Notes: generated from the sequence alone by a model not told the origin. A stretch of 64,000 nucleotides of DNA from Herpetosiphon geysericola (GCF_001306135.1 NZ_LGKP01000022.1:186001-250000), one strand, 5' to 3'; positions 24,645 through 32,761 are shown, counted from the stretch's first letter. Translations and numbers: made by a program.

Positions 24645-25895
24645 GTGGTCAACCTTGCTGATTTAGAAAACAAAACGTTGAGCGACCTCCAAGAAATGGC
24701 TCGGGAGTTAGATATCTCTGGCTATAGTCGCCTCAAGAAACAAGACCTCATTTACAAATTAATTCAGGCTCAAACTGAACAAGCAGGCAATATTTTCAAC
24801 ACGGGGATTCTCGACATCGTTTCTGATGGTTTCGGGTTTCTGCGAAGCGATCGGATGCTGCCTGGCCCCGATGATGTGTATGTCTCGCAAACCCAAATTC
24901 GTCGCTTTGGCCTCCGCACTGGCGACCGCATCTCCGGCCAAATTCGCCCACCCAAGGAAAGTGAACGCTACTATAGTTTGCTGCGGGTTGAATTAGTCAA
25001 TGGTATGGACCCTGAGCAAGCTCGCAAGCGCCCCCATTTTGAAAAATTGACCCCGATTTTTCCCAATGAACGCTTTATTTTGGAAACCGAGCCGCAAATT
25101 CTCTCAACGCGCTTAGTTGATTTGATTGCGCCAATCGGGCGTGGCCAGCGGGGCTTGTTGGTTTCGCCACCCAAAGCTGGCAAAACGATGTTGATGAAGG
25201 CGATTGCCAATGGCATCACCACCAACTATCAAGATGCCCACTTGATGGTTTTGTTGATTGGCGAGCGCCCAGAAGAAGTAACTGATATGCGGCGCTCAGT
25301 CCGTGGCGAAGTCATTGCCTCGACCTTCGATGAGCCAGTCGAAGACCATACCAAGGTTTCAGAAATGACCCTCGAACGAGCAAAACGCTTGGTCGAAGGC
25401 GGCCAAGATGTGGTGATTTTGATGGACTCGATCACTCGTTTGGCCCGTGCCTACAACTTGGATATGCCGCCATCAGGTCGGACGTTGACTGGTGGGATCG
25501 ATCCGGTTGCGTTGTATCCCCCGAAGCGTTTCTTCGGCGCTGCGCGGAACATCGAAGGCGGCGGCTCCTTGACGATCATCGCTACTTGTTTGGTTGATAC
25601 TGGTAGCCGCATGGACGACGTGATTTACGAAGAATTCAAGGGTACTGGCAACATGGAATTGCATTTGGAACGGCGCTTAGCTGAACGCCGCACCTATCCT
25701 GCAGTCGATATTGCCCGCTCTTCAACGCGGCGCGATGAATTGTTGCTCTTGCCTGAGCAATTGCGCCAAGTTTGGACCTTGCGGCGGATGGTGAGTATGT
25801 TGGGCGAAAACGAAGGCACCGAATTGGTGCTGACGCGCATGTCCAAAACTCGCACCAACGATGAGTTCTTGCTGACGCTCAACAAGAGCCTCTAG
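24645..25895 (+). CDS. rho: Transcription termination factor Rho
   Basis: 416 residues with a GTG start; AGGAGG is at 24631-24636. The N-terminal helical domain (DLENKTLSDLQEMARELDIS) and the RNA-binding cold-shock-like domain (ILDIVSDGFGFLRSDRMLPG ... DDVYVSQTQIRRF) are followed by the ATPase: Walker A SPPKAGKTMLMKAI, LLIGERPEEVTDM, Walker B DVVILMDSITRLARAYN, and the Q/R-loop block GGIDPVALYPPKRFFGAARN. It is a hexameric helicase that ends transcription. A strong terminator follows. The protein is close to the standard length and lacks the large insertion seen in some high-GC organisms. Confidence 0.97.
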   Translation: MVNLADLENKTLSDLQEMARELDISGYSRLKKQDLIYKLIQAQTEQAGNIFNTGILDIVSDGFGFLRSDRMLPGPDDVYVSQTQIRRFGLRTGDRISGQIRPPKESERYYSLLRVELVNGMDPEQARKRPHFEKLTPIFPNERFILETEPQILSTRLVDLIAPIGRGQRGLLVSPPKAGKTMLMKAIANGITTNYQDAHLMVLLIGERPEEVTDMRRSVRGEVIASTFDEPVEDHTKVSEMTLERAKRLVEGGQDVVILMDSITRLARAYNLDMPPSGRTLTGGIDPVALYPPKRFFGAARNIEGGGSLTIIATCLVDTGSRMDDVIYEEFKGTGNMELHLERRLAERRTYPAVDIARSSTRRDELLLLPEQLRQVWTLRRMVSMLGENEGTELVLTRMSKTRTNDEFLLTLNKSL

Positions 25896-25914
25896 GATTC
25901 GATTCATCGCGATT

Positions 25915-25955
25915 CTTCCCTGTTCTCATTCGTTGAGGGCAGGGAAGCGGTTTTT
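25915..25955 (+). terminator. Intrinsic terminator after rho
   Basis: CTTCCCTG (25915-25922) pairs with CAGGGAAG (25940-25947) and five Ts follow at 25951-25955. Confidence 0.8.
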
Positions 25956-25961
25956 AAAGGA

Positions 25962-26232
25962 TGAAATATGAAGGATGAAGGATGAAGAAGCGTTTTGATC
26001 CACGCAGGGTTGAAACCGCGAAGAGCGCGAAGGACGCGAAGGTTAAGTTTTTAGCCACGAATTGCACGAATTACACGAATAATTTTTTAGCCACAGATTC
26101 CACAGATTTATTTGATTCTAATTTCTCTTAGCCTAATGCCAAGCACATGAGCCCCAAACCCCAACTCCTATGTTCTTTACTCTATGTTCTATGTTCTCAC
26201 TTCATCCCTCATCCTTCATCCTTCATCCTTTC
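25962..26232. repeat. Mosaic intergenic repeat cluster
   Basis: Most of the 25896-26298 gap. It contains ATGAAGGATGAAGGATGAAG, AACCGCGAAGAGCGCGAAGG, GCCACGAATTGCACGAATTA, GCCACAGATTCCACAGATTT, CTCTATGTTCTATGTTCT and CTTCATCCCTCATCCTTCAT (26200-26219, identical to copies at 9681 and 59797). The last 60 bases before the MscS start look unique. No gene. Confidence 0.8.
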
Positions 26233-26298
26233 CTATGCTACTCTGTGGCATGCGAATTGCCGCAGCATTTGGCGAAAAACAACTAGCAGAGGAACTCT

Positions 26299-27114
26299 AT
26301 GTTCGATTGGATTCAACCTTACTTACCACCTGTCAATAGCATTTCTTACTATATCTTGCGAGGCACACTGACGTTTTTGCTGGTGGCAGTCGCCGCCCGC
26401 GCGATTAGCATTATCATTCGGCGAGCTTTTCTCTCGAATGCCCAATTGCTCCGCCATAACCTCAGCGAGCGCCGCCGCACCACCTTGCGGGCCTTGGTTT
26501 CGTCGTTGACCAATGGCTTGGCAATATTAATTTCATTGTTTTTGATTTTGGGCATGTTTGTGCAGCCAAGCGCCTTATTTACTTTTTTGGGCTTGTTTAG
26601 CGCTGGCTTGGGCTTTAGCGCCCGCCCGTATGTGAGCGATTTTCTGGGCGGCATTACCTTGCTGTTCGAGGATCAATTTGCCTTAGGCGATAAAGTGGAG
26701 ATTGGCGATCGTCAAGTGGTGGGTTGTGTTGAGCGAATTAGTTTGCGTATGACCTATATTCGCGGCGAGTCGGGCGAGCTTTGGCTGGTGCCAAATGGCG
26801 ATATTCGCACGATTCGCAATTTTACTCGCGGCAAATGGTCGCCAGCCAGCATTAAATTAACCGTGCCAACCACCAAACTTGATGAAACGATGGTCGTTCT
26901 GCACCAAATTATCAGCGATCCAGGCGATGATGTGATCGAAACCCCTGAAATCATCAGCGAAGATGGTGAGATTGGTGCAGTAACGACGACGATTACATTA
27001 AAAGTTAAAGCCCGCTATAGTATGGCTCCGGCAGTCCGTGAGCGCTTGATTACTCAGTTGCAGGCGGCGTTAACCGAGCACCATGTGTTGGCTGCGGATG
27101 AAAATCGGGAATAG
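26299..27114 (+). CDS. Mechanosensitive ion channel family protein (MscS-like)
   Basis: 271 residues. A first membrane helix (ILRGTLTFLLVAVAARAISI), a second (GLAILISLFLILGMF) and the pore-lining third helix with the MscS glycine/alanine pattern (LGLFSAGLGFSARPYVSDFL), then the beta domain: GGITLLFEDQFALGDKVEIG, VERISLRMTYIRGESGELWL and VPNGDIRTIRNFTRG. It opens under membrane tension to release osmolytes. GAGGAAC precedes the ATG. It is a short MscS without N-terminal extensions. Its end overlaps the convergent monooxygenase-fold gene by 65 bases. Confidence 0.92.
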   Translation: MFDWIQPYLPPVNSISYYILRGTLTFLLVAVAARAISIIIRRAFLSNAQLLRHNLSERRRTTLRALVSSLTNGLAILISLFLILGMFVQPSALFTFLGLFSAGLGFSARPYVSDFLGGITLLFEDQFALGDKVEIGDRQVVGCVERISLRMTYIRGESGELWLVPNGDIRTIRNFTRGKWSPASIKLTVPTTKLDETMVVLHQIISDPGDDVIETPEIISEDGEIGAVTTTITLKVKARYSMAPAVRERLITQLQAALTEHHVLAADENRE

Positions 27115-27406
27115 CATCGCCAGTTAAGGCATCGTAAGAAACTGCATCGGCAGGCTCGCGCAACAGCGATTTGACCCGTGGCCAAAAACCACGGAAAAAC
27201 TCCGAGCGGCGATAGCGTTGCAAGTCACGGCCTGATTCCCAAGTGCTCCAGGTTGCAAAGGCGGTTGGGTCGCCAGTTTCACGTAACAGCGATAAGGCTA
27301 AACAGCCTTCTTGATGGCGAATTGTTGGCTCGCATTCAGCATAAAATGCAAGGAATTCTGCTACATGTTCGGGTGCAAATTTTAACCGAACTAAGCGCAC
27401 AACCAT
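27050..27406 (-). CDS. ABM-fold (antibiotic biosynthesis monooxygenase-like) protein
   Basis: 118 residues. VVRLVRLKFAPEHVAEFLAF and ATWSTWESGRDLQRYRRSEF form the ferredoxin-like ABM fold found in heme-degrading IsdG/HmoB proteins, quinol monooxygenases and many uncharacterised small proteins. No heme-binding or catalytic triad can be assigned with certainty. ATG 27406 is chosen because AAGGAG lies 8 bases upstream of it; the ATG at 27412 would be only two bases away from that site. The last 20 residues are polar and overlap the end of the MscS gene on the other strand, so this tail may be a frame extension acquired when a stop was lost. Confidence 0.7.
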   Translation of the reverse strand: MVVRLVRLKFAPEHVAEFLAFYAECEPTIRHQEGCLALSLLRETGDPTAFATWSTWESGRDLQRYRRSEFFRGFWPRVKSLLREPADAVSYDALTGDAIPDFHPQPTHGARLTPPATE

Positions 27407-27475
27407 TGGCATAGCTCCTTATTGGGAAGTGACACAAAAAGAGGTGGCCGTAACCACAACGCTATCTTAGCATGC

Positions 27476-28243
27476 TTATGCTTCGCTCAATGCAAAAACA
27501 GCGCCATCATGGGCGATCAAAACTTCGCCTTGGAAAATCTTGGCGACGCGGGCCAACACTTCGGCCTCGGGCGCTGTATTGATTGGGCTATAGTGGGTCA
27601 GAATCAGCCGTTGCACGCCAGCGCTTTGGGCTGTAGTTGCCGCCTGTTCTGGGGTTGAATGGGTTTCAAAGGGTGTTGACACTGTGCATTCATGAATTAA
27701 TGTATGTGCACCTTGGCTTAGCCCAACCAATGCCTCGCATGGCCCACTATCCGCCCCATAGACCAAACTGCGTTTGCCAGGCTGATCGATGCGCAAGGCT
27801 AAAGTTGGGCGGCTATGATAGGTTGCTGCGCTGCTGAAGCTTGCACCGAGATCGAATGGCAATTCGATTGTACCGCCAGCATCGGCCACCGTTTGAAAGC
27901 TTGGCGTGATTGCATGAATGCCCAAATCGGCTGCTTGGATGACCGCCTCAGCAGTGGCGATTGTGCGTTGATTGCCAAAAACCAGCAATTCGCCGTTATG
28001 TTGCGCCAACCACAGGTGTAACAACAAACTTGGCAAGCCCATCAGATGGTCTGGGTGATTATGCGAGATGAAGATTGCCCGCAGTTGGCGTGGATCAAGC
28101 CCATATTTGAGCATGCGGCGATACGGGCTGCCGCCGCAATCAAGCAAGACCAAACCAGCCTCGCTTTGCCAAACATAGCCACTATTTTCACGCTCAGCAT
28201 CGGGAAGTGCCGTGCCAGAACCAAGCACAATTAAATTGTTCAC
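27476..28243 (-). CDS. MBL-fold metallo-hydrolase (RNase Z/arylsulfatase-like)
   Basis: About 255 residues. ISHNHPDHLMGLPSLLLHL has the H-x-H-x-D-H metal motif, LIHECTVSTPFE and ERLILTHYSP-like blocks (RLILTHYS) supply later histidines, and VYGADSGPCEALVGL holds the bridging aspartate. This is the RNase Z side of the superfamily, without the exosite arm of true tRNase Z, so a small-molecule or cyclic phosphodiesterase role is equally possible. GTG 28243 is chosen: AGGAGA stands 6-7 bases upstream and VNNLIVLGSGTALPD is the canonical start of this group. It is divergent from the YhhN-like gene. Confidence 0.85.
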   Translation of the reverse strand: MNNLIVLGSGTALPDAERENSGYVWQSEAGLVLLDCGGSPYRRMLKYGLDPRQLRAIFISHNHPDHLMGLPSLLLHLWLAQHNGELLVFGNQRTIATAEAVIQAADLGIHAITPSFQTVADAGGTIELPFDLGASFSSAATYHSRPTLALRIDQPGKRSLVYGADSGPCEALVGLSQGAHTLIHECTVSTPFETHSTPEQAATTAQSAGVQRLILTHYSPINTAPEAEVLARVAKIFQGEVLIAHDGAVFALSEA

Positions 28244-28359
28244 GATGATCTCCTTTGGTCGTGAAAGATGCGCAGAAAGCGCAGCAATTAGTATAATAGG
28301 CCACAAAAGACCAGACAAGGGTGCAAAATTACGATTTTGTAGCCACTATAGGAGCCAGT

Positions 28360-29058
28360 ATGGACGCACTCTCCGCCCCAATGCAGCTTTGGTTGGCTGG
28401 ATTATTGATCGCTTGGGCGCTTGTGCTCGTTGGTGGATTTGTGCTTGGGCGACCCAATCCAGAGGGCACGCGGCGCATGACGCTTTGGGGCCGTTTAGGC
28501 TCATCGGCTATCTTGGTTGTGGCTGCTTGGAGTTGGTGGTGGCAATTGCGCCAAACCCACAATCTGACGGCATTATTGCTCGCCGTTGGCATGAGTTTGG
28601 GCTTTTTAGGCGATTTATTTATGGCCAAAGTTTTTCCAATTAACAATTATGTGCTTGGTGGAATGAGCGCGTTTGGCTTGGGCCACATTGCCTATATTAG
28701 CGCTGGCTTGCTGATCGAACGCTTTGATTGGCTGAGTTGGCTCATTTGGATGATCGTTGGCGCAATTGGCTGGTATATGATCGTCTGGCACGATAGCTCG
28801 CGTAGCCGTTTGCATCAAGTTGCCTTGCCCTATTCGCTTTTGCTTGCGAGCACAACTGGGGTGGCAACTGGGGTGGCCTTGGAGCAATTGCCGATGGCGA
28901 CATTTGCGCTTGGGGCTGCGCTGTTTTTGCTCAGCGATTTGGTGTTGGCCACCCAATTGTTTAATAATGCTCATTGGCGCGGAATTGGCGATGTGGTTTG
29001 GTTCACCTATGGCCCAGCCCAAGCCTTGATTGTCTATAGCATGGCGTGGTTGGTGTAG
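28360..29058 (+). CDS. YhhN/lysoplasmalogenase-like integral membrane protein
   Basis: 232 residues with seven to eight membrane segments. The family pattern of paired, acid-containing helices is visible: ALLLAVGMSLGFLGDLFMA and ALGAALFLLSDLVLATQLF, with an Asp at equivalent places, and FGLGHIAYISAGLLIERFD. YhhN/TMEM86-type proteins hydrolyse the vinyl ether of lysoplasmalogens, or have unknown roles in most bacteria. ATG 28360 has GGAG five bases upstream; the frame is open to 28321 with a GTG, which would add 13 residues. TATAAT at 28292-28297 is a possible -10. Confidence 0.7.
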   Translation: MDALSAPMQLWLAGLLIAWALVLVGGFVLGRPNPEGTRRMTLWGRLGSSAILVVAAWSWWWQLRQTHNLTALLLAVGMSLGFLGDLFMAKVFPINNYVLGGMSAFGLGHIAYISAGLLIERFDWLSWLIWMIVGAIGWYMIVWHDSSRSRLHQVALPYSLLLASTTGVATGVALEQLPMATFALGAALFLLSDLVLATQLFNNAHWRGIGDVVWFTYGPAQALIVYSMAWLV

Positions 29059-29145
29059 GTTGGGCGATGGGAACCGCGTTTTGATCCACGAAGGGCACGA
29101 AGAATGGGAAAAAGAACCATAATAATACTCTACGGAAAAACATTT

Positions 29146-29205
29146 GGGGGTGCTGGGGGAGGAAAACCCCCGGCGTTTCCCTCCGGCGGAGGGACGGAAG
29201 GGTGG
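29146..29205. repeat. Two-hairpin intergenic element, copy 1
   Basis: GGGGGTGCTGGGGGAGG... through CGGAAGGGTGG. It folds into two adjacent stems, GC-GGGGG with CCCCC-GC and TCCCTCC with GGAGGGA. It matches the element at 30572-30628 with paired substitutions in the second stem. The rest of the 29059-29320 gap holds ATCCACGAAGGGCACGAAG and otherwise no recognisable content. Confidence 0.7.
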
Positions 29206-29328
29206 CGAAATAATTTTTGGAGCGCAGGAATTTTCGGTCGGAGCCGCGAAGCTATCGAAGCTGGGGCTAAATCTAGCATTCAAGCACAGCGCTAAAAGCC
29301 AAACCAAGCCCAATTTTGCTTGGATTGA

Positions 29329-29355
29329 TTGACATTTAACAGAACGTGCTACAAT
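29329..29355 (+). promoter_or_regulatory. Promoter of the DUF2520 gene
   Basis: TTGACA (29329-29334), 15 bases, extended -10 TGCTACAAT (TACAAT at 29350-29355). Predicted start near 29362, leaving a structured leader of about 145 bases. Confidence 0.6.
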
Positions 29356-29361
29356 GATCAT

Positions 29362-29506
29362 GCTCTCGACCATTGTTGGCGGGAAGCACTGGTTCGTTTT
29401 CTGGTTTCAAACACCACTTGGATCGCAACCGACCGAGATGGTAAGTACACAGTGATGTGCTTCGTTCTCCTCGGCTGACGCGATTCGGCGTTGCGGAGGT
29501 TTTTTT
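29362..29506 (+). promoter_or_regulatory. Structured 5' leader with a terminator-like hairpin that sequesters the ribosome-binding site
   Basis: GAAGCAC (29383-29389) pairs with GTGCTTC (29457-29463), enclosing a 67-base domain with a small inner hairpin TGGT/ACCA (29402-29416). Downstream, CCTC (29469-29472) and GACGC (29477-29481) pair with GCGTT (29488-29492) and GAGG (29496-29499); the loop is GATTCG. Seven Ts (29500-29506) run directly into the ATG at 29507. The Shine-Dalgarno GGAGG is inside the hairpin's 3' arm. This is how riboswitch or attenuator expression platforms look. I could not match the aptamer-like part to a known class; T-box and TPP consensus elements are absent. Confidence 0.55.
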
Positions 29507-30337
29507 ATGGCTTTTTCCGCTCGACCGACGGTCGGCATGCTTGGCGCAGGCAAGGTTGGCACTGCTTTGGCTTTGGCTTTAAAGCGGGCTGGCTATCCGC
29601 TTGCTGGTGTTTCCTCACGTTCAGCAACGTCGGCCCAAGCTTTGGCCCAGCAGCTTGAATGCTCGGTGCTGGCACCTGATGCGTTATTCACTCAAGCCCA
29701 ACTCGTTTTTCTGACGATCCCCGATGATCAATTGGCGCCGTTAGCCCAATCACTCGCTGCAACCCTGCCGCATGGCACTGGCATTGTGGCCCATTGTTCG
29801 GGCGCTTTGACCAGCAGTGTGTTGCAGCCCTTGCAATTGCTTGGTTGCCAGGTTGCTAGTTGTCATCCATTGGCTCCGTTTGCTAGCAGCACAACTCCGT
29901 TACCCCAAGCCATTACTTGGGCAATCGAGGCCGATCCAGCGCTGTATGCTGTGCTGGCCGAGCTTGTTCAGGCTGTTGGTGGACTTCCCCGCCCAATTCA
30001 GGCCGCGCATAAAGTGCTGTATCACAGTGCCGCCGTGCTCTCGGCCAATTATGCTATTACCCTTGCGGCGCGAGCCGTCGATTTGCTGCAACTTTGCGGT
30101 TGGTCGGGGCCAGAAGCCTTGCAAGCGCTCGTGCCATTATTGCGCGATAACGTCGAGAATTTGGCGCGGCTTGGCTTGCCGCAAGCATTAACTGGCCCAT
30201 TGGCTCGCGGCGATTATGGCACGGTCGAACGCCATCTTCAGGCGCTCGATGTCAATGCTCCCGAGATTGCGCGCTTGTATCGAGCGTGCATTGAGGCAAC
30301 TCAACCATTGTTAACCCTAAGAAAGTATGAGGGATGA
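29507..30337 (+). CDS. DUF2520 Rossmann-fold NAD(P)-dependent oxidoreductase
   Basis: 276 residues. The N-terminal TVGMLGAGKVGTALALALKR is a G-x-G-x-x-G nucleotide site; VFLTIPDDQLAPLAQ is the next strand. The C-terminal half (VLYHSAAVLSANYAITLAAR ... ALQALVPLLRDNVENL) is the helical DUF2520 domain. This family looks like ketopantoate reductase or 3-hydroxyisobutyrate dehydrogenase and is often found next to panB/panC genes in Chloroflexi and Actinobacteria; here panB follows 727 bases later on the same strand, so a role in pantothenate synthesis is possible. The ATG follows immediately after the leader hairpin (29362-29506), suggesting control by that RNA. Confidence 0.8.
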   Translation: MAFSARPTVGMLGAGKVGTALALALKRAGYPLAGVSSRSATSAQALAQQLECSVLAPDALFTQAQLVFLTIPDDQLAPLAQSLAATLPHGTGIVAHCSGALTSSVLQPLQLLGCQVASCHPLAPFASSTTPLPQAITWAIEADPALYAVLAELVQAVGGLPRPIQAAHKVLYHSAAVLSANYAITLAARAVDLLQLCGWSGPEALQALVPLLRDNVENLARLGLPQALTGPLARGDYGTVERHLQALDVNAPEIARLYRACIEATQPLLTLRKYEG

Positions 30338-30428
30338 GGGATGAAATCAAAAGTCAAAAGTCAAAAGTCAAAATAGGGGCGAGATAGCGGGGTTTCGTTT
30401 TTAATGCAGCGGCGCAGAGGAAGGATGG
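30325..30428. repeat. Mosaic repeat cluster, left part
   Basis: Start of the longest non-coding gap (30338-31064). It has TATGAGGGATGAGGGATGAA, tandem AAAAGTCAAAAGTC units and a variant TTAATGCAGCGGCGCAGAG (30401-30419). It continues on the far side of the MITE-like element. Confidence 0.75.
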
Positions 30429-30440
30429 CTATGGGCTATG

Positions 30441-30665
30441 TGTAATGGTTTATTGCCTTAGTAACCGCAGCATTCCCGCATCGCAACCCTATCCCAAGGG
30501 TTGGTTTTCACTGTCTACCACGCATCCGCAGGGTCATCAATGGATGCGGTTCGCTCACGAATTGTCCTTGAGGGGGTGCAGGGGGATTAAAGCCCCCTGC
30601 GTTTCCCGCTGGCGGGACGGAAGGGTGGAAAAGAACGATGGTGGTTAATGTGATGAACCATTACA
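30441..30665. mobile_element. MITE-like element, 225 bp
   Basis: Terminal inverted repeats TGTAATGGTT (30441-30450) and AACCATTACA (30656-30665), 12 of 14 if extended. Flanking 11-base direct repeats CTATGGGCTAT (30429-30439 and 30667-30677) look like a target duplication, though this phrase also belongs to the repeat mosaic. The inside has no transposase; a short open frame is chance. It carries the two-hairpin element at 30572-30628 and a GGATGCG/CGCATCC palindrome. Confidence 0.5.
30572..30628. repeat. Two-hairpin intergenic element, copy 2
   Basis: GCAGGGGG with CCCCCTGC, then TCCCG with CGGGA, ending CGGAAGGGTGG. Same order, spacing and tail as 29146-29205. Confidence 0.7.
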
Positions 30666-30678
30666 TCTATGGGCTATC

Positions 30679-31020
30679 GGGGAGTAGGAACATAATCCCA
30701 AAAATCTGTGCAATCTGTGGCTAAAAATAATTATTCATGCAATTCGTGCAATTCGTGGCGAAAAGTAATCTTTGTGGATTTTTAACGCAGAGGCGCAGAG
30801 AAGAAGGGCTATAGGCTTCAAGCTTTGGACTATCGGGGATTTGTCAGAAACTTTAGATCCAAAGCCAATAGCCAAAAGCCCATAGCCTTACCCTTCGTGA
30901 CCTTCGCGTTCTTCGTGGTTTCAGTGGCTTTGGACTATCGGGGATTTGTCAGAAACTTTAGATCCAACTCCAATAGCCAATAGCCTTAACATTCGCGATC
31001 TTCGTGCCCTTCGTGAATCA
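30679..31020. repeat. Mosaic repeat cluster, right part
   Basis: Contains CAATCTGTGGCTAAAAATAA, CAATTCGTGCAATTCGTGGC, TTAACGCAGAGGCGCAGAG (30782-30800), CTTCGCGTTCTTCGTGGTTT and a long duplicate: GGACTATCGGGGATTTGTCA with CAGAAACTTTAGATCCAA occurs twice (about 30828-30862 and 30932-30966), with 'caatagccaaaagccc' type phrases after each. No gene before the panB ribosome-binding site AAAGGAG. Confidence 0.8.
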
Positions 31021-31064
31021 ACACGTTAAACACTTTTTTTTCAACCAAGCAAAGGAGCTAAGCA

Positions 31065-31931
31065 ATGCGTACCCAATTGAGCGATATTCAACGGATGAAA
31101 GATCGAGCCGAACGCTTGGTGATGGTGACTGCTTACGACTACACTAGCGCCCAATTGATCGATCGTACCGATATTCCCTTGATTTTGGTCGGCGATTCGT
31201 TGGGCATGGTCGTGCAGGGCAATAGCTCAACCGTGCCTGTCACAATCGATGAAATTGTCTATCACACCAAAGCCGTGATGCGCGGGAGCAGCAAAGCCCT
31301 CGTGGTGAGCGATTTGCCATTTTTGAGCTATACCAGCCCTGAGCAGGCCATCCAAAATGCTGGCAAATTGATGCAGCTTGGCGGTTGTGGCGCGGTGAAA
31401 CTTGAAGGCGGCGCGAATATGGCGTCGACCGTGCGCCGCTTGGTCGATTTGGGCATTCCCGTGATGGGCCACTTGGGCTTTACGCCGCAATCAGTTAACC
31501 AAATTGGGATGCGCGTGCAGGGCAAAACCGTTGCTCATGCCCGCCAGTTGCTCGAAGATGCCTTGGCCTTGGAAGCTGCTGGCGCGTTCGCGATTGTGTT
31601 GGAGCTAATTCCTGCTGCCTTGGCCAAAGCCATCACTGAGCGGTTGCATATTCCGACGATTGGCATTGGCGCAGGGGTTGGTTGCGATGGTGAGGTGCAA
31701 GTTTGGCACGATATTTTGGGCTTATATAGCGATCATCTGCCACGCCATACCAAGCGCTACGCCGATTTAGGTAGCACGATTGAGCAAGCACTGAATCAAT
31801 ATGCCCACGAAGTGCGCGAGCGGAGTTTCCCAACTGCTGCCAATAGCAGCGTGATCGATGCTAAAACGTTAACCGAAGCGCTCGGTGACCATGCAGTCAG
31901 CCTAGGCGCAACTGCCAAAGCAACGGTTTAG
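31065..31931 (+). CDS. panB: 3-methyl-2-oxobutanoate hydroxymethyltransferase
   Basis: 288 residues. [33 protein letters not shown] (metal-binding Asp), [30 protein letters not shown] (catalytic Lys-Leu-Glu-Gly) and [16 protein letters not shown] are all PanB blocks. It transfers a hydroxymethyl group from methylene-tetrahydrofolate to 2-oxoisovalerate, the first committed step of pantothenate and CoA synthesis. AAAGGAG lies upstream of the ATG. It follows the DUF2520 gene after a repeat-filled gap. panC and panD are not in the window. A palindrome after the stop serves as terminator. Confidence 0.97.
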   Translation: MRTQLSDIQRMKDRAERLVMVTAYDYTSAQLIDRTDIPLILVGDSLGMVVQGNSSTVPVTIDEIVYHTKAVMRGSSKALVVSDLPFLSYTSPEQAIQNAGKLMQLGGCGAVKLEGGANMASTVRRLVDLGIPVMGHLGFTPQSVNQIGMRVQGKTVAHARQLLEDALALEAAGAFAIVLELIPAALAKAITERLHIPTIGIGAGVGCDGEVQVWHDILGLYSDHLPRHTKRYADLGSTIEQALNQYAHEVRERSFPTAANSSVIDAKTLTEALGDHAVSLGATAKATV

Positions 31932-31948
31932 AATAAGTGATTAGAGCG

Positions 31949-31978
31949 AACGTCCGCTGTTGCTCACCAGCGGACGTT
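31949..31978. terminator. Bidirectional terminator between panB and the HAD gene
   Basis: Perfect eleven-base stem AACGTCCGCTG (31949-31959) with CAGCGGACGTT (31968-31978), loop of eight. The T run is short; it lies between two convergent genes and can serve both. Confidence 0.75.
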
Positions 31979-31984
31979 TGCTAT

Positions 31985-32761
31985 TTAATTGAACAATTCA
32001 GCAACCGATTCAATAATGGCGGTTGGGCGATAGGGATAGCGTTCTGCATCCAAGCGGGTCATCATGCCCGAAAGCACGAGGGCGGTGCGCATGCCTGCCT
32101 CGGTACCGCCAATAATATCGGTGTCCATGCGGTCGCCAATCATCATCGCTTCGGCGGCGTGGGCCTCGATGGTACGCAAGGCGGTGCGCATCATCACTGG
32201 GTTGGGCTTGCCCACAAAATAGGCCTCTGCATTCGTCGCAGCCTGAATTAAGGCCACAACCGCGCCACATGCTGGCAAAATTCCCCGCTCCGATGGTCCC
32301 GAAACATCAGGGTTAGTTCCGATCAGGCGTGAGCCAGCAGCAACTAACCGCACAGCTTGGGTGATCCGTTCAAAGCTGTAGGATGTAGTTTCGCCAATCA
32401 CCACATAATCGGGGTCATGCTCGGTCATTGTATAGCCAACATCGTAGAGCGCATTGGTCAAACCAGCCTCGCCAATGACGAAAGCTGTGCCATTTGGCCG
32501 TTGCGAATCGAGAAATTTGGCGGTGGCCAAGGCCGAGGTATAAATATCTTCAATTTCTAAGGGCAAGCCAATCCGTGCCAAACGCGCTTGCAAATCGCGC
32601 GGCGTATAAATTGAATTGTTGGTCAAAACTAGAAATTTGCGGCCTGAAGCCCGAAGTCGACCCAAAAACTCCGGTGCGCCAGGAATAATTTGCGCGCCGT
32701 GGACTAAAACCCCATCCATATCGCATAATACGGCACGTACATCATCAAACTGATTCATCAT
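31985..32761 (-). CDS. HAD-IIA family (NagD-like) phosphatase
   Basis: 258 residues. Motif I is AVLCDMDGVLVHG (nucleophile Asp and acid-base Asp), motif II LVLTNNS, Lys in GKPNPVMM, and motif III MMIGDRMDTDIIGGTEAGMR. The C2 cap typical of NagD (GLTNALYDVGYTMTEHDPDY ... VVIGETTSYSFERI) sits between motifs II and III. Members hydrolyse nucleoside monophosphates, sugar phosphates or 4-nitrophenyl phosphate. Substrate not predictable. It is convergent with panB, sharing a terminator. Confidence 0.92.
   Translation of the reverse strand: MMNQFDDVRAVLCDMDGVLVHGAQIIPGAPEFLGRLRASGRKFLVLTNNSIYTPRDLQARLARIGLPLEIEDIYTSALATAKFLDSQRPNGTAFVIGEAGLTNALYDVGYTMTEHDPDYVVIGETTSYSFERITQAVRLVAAGSRLIGTNPDVSGPSERGILPACGAVVALIQAATNAEAYFVGKPNPVMMRTALRTIEAHAAEAMMIGDRMDTDIIGGTEAGMRTALVLSGMMTRLDAERYPYRPTAIIESVAELFN

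Noticed and set aside
29104..29332. Short open frames of about 60 codons
   Set aside because: They translate the two-hairpin repeat and surrounding repeat phrases.
28615..29373. 252-codon minus frame
   Set aside because: It is the antisense of the YhhN-like gene and then runs into repeat DNA; no start site and low-complexity protein.
29362..29506. T-box or TPP riboswitch before the DUF2520 gene
   Set aside because: Neither the T-box antiterminator core TGG-N-ACCGCG nor the TPP core CTGAGA is present in the leader, so the class remains open.
30445..30648. Short open frame in the repeat gap
   Set aside because: Lies inside the MITE-like element, made of palindromes and repeat phrases; composition is not coding.
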